From Letharia columbiana (taxonomy: Eukaryota; Ascomycota; Lecanoromycetes; Lecanorales; Parmeliaceae), in the NCBI RefSeq assembly GCF_014066305.1, contig NW_023501087.1:1-64000 (forward strand): a stretch of DNA of 64,000 nucleotides. The letters are read 5' to 3'. Positions 56,798 to 64,000 of the stretch are shown in pieces. A program made the position numbers and the translations under genes. Below the pieces are notes generated by a model. The model was not told the DNA's origin, made no database searches, and saw only the letters and a list, made by a program, of their open reading frames with translations. Each line of letters starts with the position of its first letter. Position 1 is the first letter of the stretch.

Positions 56798-57849
56798 CTA
56801 TGGAGCAGGGGCTTCTCTGTTCGTCTGACTTTGGCGTGAGTTTTCGTGGGTGCTTTGGGTTGGGAGCGTTGCGCTGCTACTCGATAAAATCAACACTGAT
56901 GATGAGTGTGTCAGGGATCGGAGGATGCTAACCTTTGGATTTCACTCGGCCCTCTAGGCGCTTGTTACCGTAATCCCAAATCCACGCAATCATTCGCTGC
57001 CGCGAAACCAAATCGCCGACATAAGGGCCGCGAGCAGGGAAATCTAGAATCTTGAAGGATCCAATCTTCTGATCGAATGCATACATGGCGACGATACCGT
57101 GATCGGTAGTTGGTTGTATCCGGAGGCTTCTGAAGGGGGTTCCCTAAACAGTCGTTGGCTTTTCGCCCGTGGTAAAACTAAAATCGGCTTACCTTGAAAT
57201 CAACATGCCACTTCTCCAGGTTCGTGTCCCTATGTAGCAGTGGCATGCGGAATTGAAATCCTTCAAGCATATAATACACGCCTAACGCCAGGTTCTTGTC
57301 CTCAAAACTAGCTTTAGCTCTTCTTATTCCACTGCAACCCGCATCACTGTTGTCTTGCGCAATCGCATTGTACGTCTCAACATCCAGTAGTGGAAGCATG
57401 GAACCGCTCTTGACTTTGGTCAATTGACGTTCATACCCGTAGTTCCAAATCCACTTGAGCATCGCTACCCAATTTTGAGGGTAGTCCAGGATCTCGAATG
57501 GTTCCACGTGCTTTCCGGAGGCATAGATATAGATTAAGGTCGTGGAGCCAGGTTATAGACGGAGGCTACGAAAGGGGGAATCCTGCCCTGATGTTCAGAG
57601 ATCAGCTGGATAGTCAGCGAGATAGTCACATACCCGAAAATAGATATGCCACTTCTCGAAGTCTATCTTGTCATGGTGGAGCCGCGCTTCAAAACTTGAC
57701 GGCCATATATTAAACAAGACCGATAAGCCGTCCTTCAACTGTCGCCACTGCCCCAGCTGCTGCTTGGCGGCGGGAATTCGGTATGGGTCTGTATCGTCGT
57801 CGGGGCGCAGAAGCACGTTGAGTTTATTGTCGCCTAAAGGCCGGAGCAT
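56798..57849 (-). pseudogene. Internally duplicated gene interrupted by a nonsense codon
   Basis: Exons 57849-57634, 57582-57193 and 57143-56933 join in phase 0 (introns 51 and 49 nt). The encoded sequence is one domain twice. Unit 1: 'FEKWHIYFR | DSPFRSLRL-stop-PGSTTLIYIYASGKHVEPFEILDYPQNWVAMLKWIWNYGYERQL'. Unit 2: 'LEKWHVDFK | GTPFRSLRIQPTTDHGIVAMYAFDQKIGSFKILDFPARGPYVGDLVSRQRMIAWIWDYGNKRL'. Both carry an intron at the same place. In unit 1 the codon matching CAA (Gln) of unit 2 is TAA (57555-57553), a single C-to-T change that stops translation after 81 codons. The domain is unfamiliar. The 3' end after 56933 (to a stop near 56798) is uncertain. It may be a recent pseudogene, or the stop may be a sequencing error. 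Confidence 0.55.
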
Positions 57850-58737
57850 GGTGAAACGTGGCTGTCGTATTTTTGAGAAGAAGCGGAAGTGATGAGTTCT
57901 GGGAGAAGCTCATATATACTTTAGTAATTGTAGAGGTCGTAGCAACGGCGCGCTTGACGCGTCTGCACGTGACATTATTCAGGGAGCCAGCCAATCGACT
58001 CAAGTACCTACTCCGTTTCTTCCAGTGTCTCCTGATCCTCAAGTGAATTTCTGACGACGTGAATAAGTCTGCCCACGTCGAGTTTCCCTGCCAAAGATGC
58101 AAACCTTCGAGGTCAAAATCCATCACGCGAGCTCGAAGCAATATTTAATTTGCACTACGCTCAGAGAAAGTCATAAGCAAGAGCAATCGACGTCCAAGAG
58201 GCCGCATGTCAGAGCCAAAGCGCCAATTTTATGGTATCACGCTGCATGGGCGACTTATGCTGCGAGAATACCTGAGAATACTCATATCTACAGACTAGGT
58301 TCACCCAGTGACTGGTCAGACCTGCATTGCCAACAGAGACTTTTTTTTTGATCTGATGGCAATGCGTTCAAGTCTTCCGGTTTGAGACGCTTGACTACGC
58401 AGCTTTGTGTGTTCTCCGGAGCCTGGCTCCGTCGCGATGCTAGACGGGAGGTGGGTGATTAGCGCGTGCTATTGAAATCAATAACCGCTGTGTTCAGGGT
58501 CGCCGTCGGAAACGTACCGGCCATATCTCACGTTTTGGTCCATCAATGCCCGTTGTCAGCGTTGTCGAATATCAGCTTCGAGGTAGTTCTGGAGCATTGT
58601 TTGGCCCTCTACTTCTGAACACCATGAGCTTAACATGCCTCTCACAGCTAAGTCTATTAGCCGCATGATTCAAGATGACAGTACATCTGGACAGATGACC
58701 ACTCGCCAACGCTGAAATCAACTAATAGACGATGTCA
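57850..58737. other. intergenic, no gene seen
   Basis: Between the duplicated gene and the rhodopsin-domain gene. Short frames and a T9 run at 58341-58349 only. Confidence 0.45.
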
Positions 58738-60295
58738 TCACCCCTCACCCCCAAGCTCCTTAACCCTCACCGTCTTCACTGTCATAACTTCTTCGCTATG
58801 CCGCGATTCCCACAGTCCATCCTCAAGACCCCTACGTCCAGCCCTCTGACTATATCTTCTAAAATCAGCCGCCGGCGGTAGCGTCGGCAAAGTATTCTCG
58901 GGCATGACGAGGTACTCCGCTGCCCTTCTTGCCAAAATTGGGCTTTGTACCTTCGGACTCTGCTCGAAGCCATAGATCTCATCCGCAGTCTGTGAGAATT
59001 GGGACGAGTGCCACAGTGCCGTGCTTGATCCGCCGAAGAGTCTACGTCCAACAGCTTGGACTAGTGGGCGGAGAACGGGTAGACAGGCACAGATGATGCC
59101 GACACTAATCTCGACATTGGACCATATGATGGGGTCCACCGTGCTCCCTGTTATAGGTTAGCTCTGAAATTTGATTATTCGCTGGTTACGGGGTTTGGAT
59201 AGCGCGCAGTGTGAGACAAGAGATGGCATTGCTTACATGTGATATCAGTAATGTCCACGTTAGCTACAGTGTACGCTCTCGCGATACTGGCGCCGCATAT
59301 GCTAGATTCATGTTGAGCGACAGTCCGGCATTAATTTTAGCGTCCTACTTACAAGGCTCCCAGCAAGAAAATACCACTCAACGACGCCTTTGACTTCCTC
59401 GACATCTGAAGCGTCCAAACGATAGAAAGCGGCAACGCCAAGATCCAGAAGTCCAGGATAACGTTGATCACCGAAGTGGCAATCAGATAGGCATTGAGAT
59501 TGTTACAATGCTCCATCATCTCTATTGCATCGATGGACCATGCAATGTGTATCGGCTTGCATTGAAAGACTGCCGGCAAAATGGTCGCCATGCACCAGCT
59601 AAGAACAATGGCTTCGGTGATGTATATTACGTGTCTGAACCATTTGCGAGCTCCGAACAAGCGGAGGTAGAAGAGTAGGATGGAGATTTTGATGGCAGTG
59701 ATGGTAATGGGGTAGTGAATTTCGCTGACATAGACGTCCTTCTCGATCGTCAGCTCTAGGTCTCTGTTGTTCAATGGGTCAAATTGCCCTGAACTGCTCC
59801 GACACCTGATAAGGTGTCACTGTCTGGACGTGCCGTCCCATGCCATTGTGGATATCTTCAAGCGGGTCAGATCCCGGAACGTCTACCAGGTGGAAAGTGG
59901 GTCTTGCCAATGAAGACTATTGCAGATGACCCAAAAGATAGCACCTGCAGTAATTTAGACCCGTGGAGACGGTGTCTTGAGGTGACCTACCAGGCTGATC
60001 ACAATGAAAGCATCGCTGGATTACCGTCAGTATTGTCTATTTGAGGGGCGATATCGAGCCTTAATAAACATGTTTCGAGAGTACAAACTCTCAAGACATG
60101 TCCAAGACTCAAGATTTGGAATAAAGGGGGAAATATGGACTCCGGAGATACGTACTCCCACCAGAAATTCGCTGCTGAAATACGCCGGGATAACAGACGC
60201 AGGCCGACGGTGAAGGAAGACAAAACAATGAAGATCACGCTGAATGCAACGATTGATGGAGCGCGGTTTTCATTTACGTCAGTCATGCCGATCAC
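58738..60295 (-). CDS. PTH11-like rhodopsin-domain membrane protein
   Basis: Minus-strand exons carry the fungal rhodopsin-domain (PTH11-like) order. 60295 on: 'APSIVAFSVIFIVLSSFTVGLRLLSRRISAANFWW'. 59763-59353: 'VYVSEIHYPITITAIKISILLFYLRLFGARKWF', 'FQCKPIHIAW', 'CNNLNAYLIATSVINVILDFWILALPLSIVWTLQMSRKSKASLSGIFLLGA'. 59286-59237: 'FIARAYTVANVDITDIT'. 59147-58738: 'WSTVDPIIWSNVEISVGIICACLPVLRPLVQ' and a polar tail. Junctions 59353/59286 and 59237/59147 are GT...AG and in phase. Junctions between 60160 and 59763 could not be resolved because phases do not match in the obvious model. Seven membrane spans are expected. Such proteins are surface receptors or sensors; the ligand is unknown. Upstream sequence to about 60700 may add a CFEM-like exon. 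Confidence 0.72.
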
Positions 60296-60700
60296 GCCTT
60301 GTCCTACTCTTGCAAGAAATACCAGGATGTTTTCTGATCATTGAAAAGAGACGGCTGAAGCAGGTATTGTTGAGAGAAAGAACGTACGGATCTTGCGAGG
60401 TCAACGTCTGTTTTACCACGCACACCAACTCGAGCAACAATGAGAAAGCAGCAGACGTGCATGAAAACAACCTTGCAGGAACACTAAGATACTGTCCAAG
60501 CCATATTGCGAAGTGCTTGGTCCAACATTGCCAACATTTAGGCTTGCTGGCAGAGTGGGGCATTATGCAAGGCTGGGACGGCGAGCCGTGAGATGAATTC
60601 GGTTTGCGGCGGCGCAGCGCCCAAAAAGCAAGGCAGAGAGTGGGAAGTGAAGAAGACGGTGTAGGCACTGGATATGGATTCATTGCCTACACTATACCCT
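60296..60700 (-). other. possible 5' exons of the PTH11-like gene (CFEM-like)
   Basis: Cysteine-containing minus-strand sequence ('LPCFLGAAPPQTEF...PALHNAPLCQQA', then 'SCTSAAFSLLLELVCVVKQTLTSQD') sits directly before the rhodopsin-domain exons, where CFEM domains occur in some PTH11-like receptors. The frames are broken by stops, and I could not make a continuous splice model. Low confidence. Confidence 0.2.
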
Positions 60701-60914
60701 CTGATCTCCCCATTTTGTGGTATTACCTGTGCGAGTAGCTGGGCCCAACGGTTCACACTCAGATTCGGACTCAGGCAGATACCTTACTGGCCCTGGAACT
60801 AGCCCTCGTAGGGTGGTGCTATTGCCACTCCACTACGGGAGCTGCCGGGCAAAGAGTCATCTCTAATTGAAGAAAATAAAAAGCACCCAGCCGCAACACC
60901 TTATTATGTACCAG

Positions 60915-60960
60915 CGCCATTAGGAATCGAACCTAATACGAACTAAATACCCCCAACAAC
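60915..60960 (-). tRNA. tRNA-like 3' fragment (T-arm)
   Basis: On the minus strand a perfect T-arm is present: TTAGG - TTCGATT - CCTAA, followed by GGCGCTGG and, about 40 bases later, a T-rich stretch that could end Pol III transcription. The 5' half of a tRNA is not seen, because the sequence upstream (higher coordinates) turns into homopolymer. It is either a truncated tRNA gene or a tRNA-derived repeat. Confidence 0.35.
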
Positions 60961-60974
60961 ACGACCACAACCAA

Positions 60975-61522
<548 letters not shown>

Positions 61523-61548
61523 GAATTATATTTATAACTTTAATTATT

Positions 61549-61690
61549 TGTTAAGGAATCATTATGATTTGACTCATATATGTGTGTGGTGTAAAAGATG
61601 TTGATTAATCTATGTGGTCTGCAGGCAGATATGTGCGGTGCCAAGCCTACGCTAGTGGCCCTATGAGTATGCCTCAGGCATCTCATGACA
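61549..61690 (-). repeat. LTR, downstream copy (3' LTR of the minus-strand element)
   Basis: 142 bp, TG...CA, 141 of 142 positions identical to 62761-62902. The one difference is A at 61568 versus G in the other copy. Confidence 0.92.
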
Positions 61691-61875
61691 ATTGCCCACA
61701 AAAAACAGAGAAATGCCATGTCCTCATGGCAAGAAGTACGCATGCATGAATGAGTGAGTTTTCGAAATGCTGGAAAGGAATGGAGAGACCAGGCCAATTA
61801 GTGGTGTGAATCCCACGAGTTCTCCTGCCGCAGTGAAACCCCTCGAATAGTACCGGAGCAAGACATCAGACGGTT

Positions 61876-62898
61876 TCAATTGTCCAAATATGCATCGTCC
61901 GATGTTCCTCTGCAGAGACCCAATTGGCCATAGTGATTTGGCTGTGACCGCCGCAGTAGGTCCTTCTCTTGTATCGTCATTGCAGTGATGTACCACAATG
62001 TGATATTGCCCAGGCATGCAGAGATAGCAGGCCAAATTGTAGTGTCGTTCTCCTGCTGAGTGGTGGTTTGACGTGGGAGCGTGGATAGCATATGACGTGG
62101 GATCTTGGAGAGCTGAGCCGTGTTCTTGGTGATGGTGGCCTTGTTGTCGCTTGCTTTCTCCGCAGTGCTCTCCGCAGTGCTCTCCGCAGTGTTCTCCGCA
62201 ATTGCCTGTAGTGGTTCCTCCTCTTGTAAAGTACCAGACTGAGTGACTGAGTGAGTGGCTGGCTGATCGACTTGTAGAGACCTTCTCGTATATTGCTGGC
62301 GAGTCTTCTGATTCCGATGCTTCTTTTTCTGCTGTGTTGCACGTACAAATGGACACTCCGGGGATCGAGTAGCGTGGAAATCGAATGGACTACCGTCACT
62401 ATACCAGTCACAAGGATCAAGACCGCATAGTGAGCACACAGTGAGATCCGGAGATGGAAAAGTAGGGTCGTATTCTCGACGAAAGCCAGCACGGGCTACG
62501 GTAGAGGCACTTGGACACACGTGCGGCCATGACGTGAATGAGGCGAGTCTCTCAGCGTATGAATTCATAATATCGATATCGATAGGCCTATCAAAAGGAT
62601 CGATGTGGGCGTGGGTTTTGTCAAAAGGTACTCGATGACGCGAGTGTATTGGAGGTCCGGCTTGGAGCGTCACACTATTAGGTGTTGATGTGGGCTTTGC
62701 GTAAACGTCTGATATGACGCCTGGATGTCCTATGAAGTAGGGCCAGGTGTTGCTACCAATTGTTAAGGAATCATTATGGTTTGACTCATATATGTGTGTG
62801 GTGTAAAAGATGTTGATTAATCTATGTGGTCTGCAGGCAGATATGTGCGGTGCCAAGCCTACGCTAGTGGCCCTATGAGTATGCCTCAGGCATCTCAT
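61876..62898 (-). CDS. BIR-domain protein encoded inside an LTR element
   Basis: 340 codons are open from an ATG at 62898 inside the LTR; an ATG at 62568 (M111) starts directly at the domain. Residues 111-190 form a BIR domain: 'MNSYAERLASFTSWPH' start, 'LARAGF'-like 'VARAGFRREYDP', then C155-x2-C158-x16-H175-x6-C182 with W165 between ('VCSLCGLDPCDWYSDGSPFDFHATRSPECPFV'). That is the canonical zinc-binding spacing of inhibitor-of-apoptosis and Bir1/survivin proteins. A Lys/Arg-rich segment (possible nuclear signal, 'QKKKHRNQKTRQQYTRRS') follows, then Gln/Glu/Thr-rich sequence with a 12-bp repeat encoding TAES. The C-terminal third matches the degraded copy at 16.6 kb. Captured host gene or element-own function is unknown. 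Confidence 0.82.
   Translation of the reverse strand: MRCLRHTHRATSVGLAPHISACRPHRLINIFYTTHIYESNHNDSLTIGSNTWPYFIGHPGVISDVYAKPTSTPNSVTLQAGPPIHSRHRVPFDKTHAHIDPFDRPIDIDIMNSYAERLASFTSWPHVCPSASTVARAGFRREYDPTFPSPDLTVCSLCGLDPCDWYSDGSPFDFHATRSPECPFVRATQQKKKHRNQKTRQQYTRRSLQVDQPATHSVTQSGTLQEEEPLQAIAENTAESTAESTAEKASDNKATITKNTAQLSKIPRHMLSTLPRQTTTQQENDTTIWPAISACLGNITLWYITAMTIQEKDLLRRSQPNHYGQLGLCRGTSDDAYLDN
62746..62760 (-). promoter_or_regulatory. primer-binding site of the LTR element
   Basis: Minus strand: LTR end, spacer AT, then TGGTAGCAACACC. TGGTAGC is complementary to a tRNA 3' end (GCUACCA), as in elements primed by initiator-Met-type tRNAs. The exact tRNA is not determined. Confidence 0.55.
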
Positions 62899-62902
62899 GA
62901 CA
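62761..62902 (-). repeat. LTR, upstream copy (5' LTR of the minus-strand element)
   Basis: 142 bp, TG...CA, adjacent to the primer-binding site. It contains the first ATG of the BIR frame at 62898. Confidence 0.92.
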
Positions 62903-62907
62903 TTATT

Positions 62908-63944
62908 ATAGAGAAAATAGCTTAGAGCTACTATATTCTTCTTCGGAAGTATATATATTATTTAAATCTTACTTAAGAGAATCTTATAATTATTAAAATA
63001 AGTCGATAGAAGTAGTCGATATAATATAAGAAACTTCTTTTATTTATTAGCGAGATTTAAAAGAATTAAGATCTTTTTAGAATCTCGAGTTTTTATATAG
63101 CGATTAATAAATATATAATTAAGAAGATAAAGTGTATATCTTATTCTATTATAGCTCTAGATTAGTTAATTAAAGAGAAATATAAGCTCTTTATAATTAG
63201 TAATAAGAGCTATATCTATAATTACGTATAATATTTTCCGATATAAAAATTAGAAAATAGGCTAGAAACTAAAGAACTTAAAGAAATATTAGCTATAATA
63301 TTTAAATTAGCTACGAATACCCTTCTAAAGAATATTATTCTCTTTATAAATAACTATTTTACTTATCTAAAGCTGGTTATAGCTCTAAGAGATAGAAGAA
63401 TTATAATATATAAAACTATAAAGTCTACTTAACGAGATCTTTTAAAATTACTTATAAAGATAAAATAGATATTTACTAAGAATATTTCTTACGAAGTTCT
63501 TACTATAATAGTTTAAGATAATATTCTTATAATAGTCTAGTAAGATAATAATCTTATTTTAGAACTTACTACTAGATATAGTATTCGAGAGATTAATAAC
63601 TATATCTTTAAAAAAGGAAATATTCTAGTAAAATTAATATAAATACTGTATTACTTTATCTGCTTTTAAGAAGAATAAGAAGAATATCTAGAAGAAGGAA
63701 TTTAAGATTTTTAAGCTTTTTTACTATTATAATAAGTATATAGAGGAGATAAATCGATTTAATACATTAGTAACTATATATATTTCTTAGCGAGTCTATA
63801 ATTGTAATTGAATACCCTTATTCTACTAATATTTAAATAGAGTCTTATAAATACTTTTAAGCTCTATAAATTAATAGGGTTATTTAAGAGTATTAGAAAT
63901 TTCTTAAAAGTGTAATAGTAGAGTTGTTGAAAGAAGGAGATATC
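62908..63944 (+). mobile_element. RIPped retroelement, 3' part
   Basis: AT-saturated sequence with stops in all frames and the same depletion of CpA/TpG as the first island. It is followed by a purine-rich tract (AAAGAAGGAGA, 63930-63940) and TATC, the place of a polypurine tract before a 3' LTR. No protein family could be read. Confidence 0.5.
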
Positions 63945-64000
63945 TGTCAGGACCAGCATAGATGCGATATTAGTATGGGTGAGGTAGAACTAGGATAATA
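63945..64000 (+). repeat. possible start of a 3' LTR, cut by the window end
   Basis: TGTCAGGACCAGCATAGATG begins right after the purine tract and the TATC. TGT is the usual LTR start and the composition becomes normal. Only 56 bases are visible. Confidence 0.4.

Larger units (their letters stand above)
61549..62902 (-). mobile_element. Young non-autonomous LTR retroelement carrying a BIR ORF
   Basis: Two 142-bp direct repeats (61549-61690 and 62761-62902) begin TG and end CA, differ at one position, and are flanked by the duplicated 5-mer TTATT (61544-61548 and 62903-62907). Read on the minus strand, the 5' LTR ends at 62761 and two bases later comes TGGTAGCAACACC, a tRNA-type primer-binding site. 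The 1070-bp interior has no gag, protease, reverse transcriptase or integrase. It would therefore depend on an autonomous partner (TRIM-like). The composition is normal although both flanks are AT-converted, so it inserted after RIP. Confidence 0.9.

Noticed and set aside
786..60295. A secondary-metabolite gene cluster or pathway operon
   Set aside because: No synthase, tailoring enzyme set or cluster regulator. Neighbours are unrelated housekeeping or orphan genes.

Overview
This window comes from the nuclear genome of a filamentous ascomycete (Pezizomycotina). Genes are compact, with 45-80 nt GT...AG introns. The recognisable proteins have fungal architectures: a PET123-type mS26, a PTH11-like membrane protein, F-box and BTB proteins, and a Ste6-type ABC transporter. 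Two AT-saturated islands carry the signature of repeat-induced point mutation (RIP). I could not place the genus.

Layout. 0.8-10 kb: a TLC-domain membrane protein, a secreted protein of three tandem domains, a doubtful BTB/POZ gene, a small secreted protein and a cysteine-rich membrane-anchored surface protein. 10.6-21.2 kb: a RIP-destroyed transposon island. It holds a Tad1-like LINE on the minus strand, three copies of a Mutator-like MITE with 10-bp target-site duplications (one nested in another and not RIPped), and a degraded relative of the retroelement at 61.5 kb. 21.8-25.2 kb: the divergent pair mS26 and NOG2. 26.5-28.2 kb: an F-box gene and the eEF1A chaperone CHP1/PBDC1. 29.1-33.3 kb: a Ste6/ABCB-type full ABC transporter. 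34-46.5 kb: a single-pass membrane protein with PY motifs, an FBXO31-like F-box protein, a coiled-coil protein, mitochondrial uS8 (MRPS8, with a frame break in a G-rich tract), a disordered protein and a polyQ/polyH protein. 47-53 kb: an 1828-aa DDX60-like Ski2-type helicase built from nine exons. 53.6-55.5 kb: two conserved fungal small proteins, one with a tandemly duplicated last exon. 56.8-57.8 kb: an internally duplicated gene with a nonsense codon. 58.7-60.7 kb: a PTH11-like rhodopsin-domain membrane protein. 61.0-61.5 kb: homopolymer sequence that looks like an assembly artefact. 61.5-62.9 kb: a young, non-autonomous LTR element. 62.9-64 kb: more RIPped retroelement sequence.

The most striking object is the 1354-bp LTR element at 61549-62902. 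It has 142-bp LTRs (TG...CA, one mismatch between them), a TTATT target-site duplication and a tRNA-type primer site. It has no visible gag or pol, but it has a reading frame of about 340 codons with a canonical BIR zinc domain (C-x2-C-x16-H-x6-C). The degraded copy at 16.4-17.6 kb shares the C-terminal part of that frame, so this is a repeated family and not a single accident.

Most genes here are independent housekeeping genes and not a pathway cluster. Ribosome-related functions recur (mS26, uS8m, NOG2, CHP1), and three secreted or surface proteins lie on the left flank of the RIP island.
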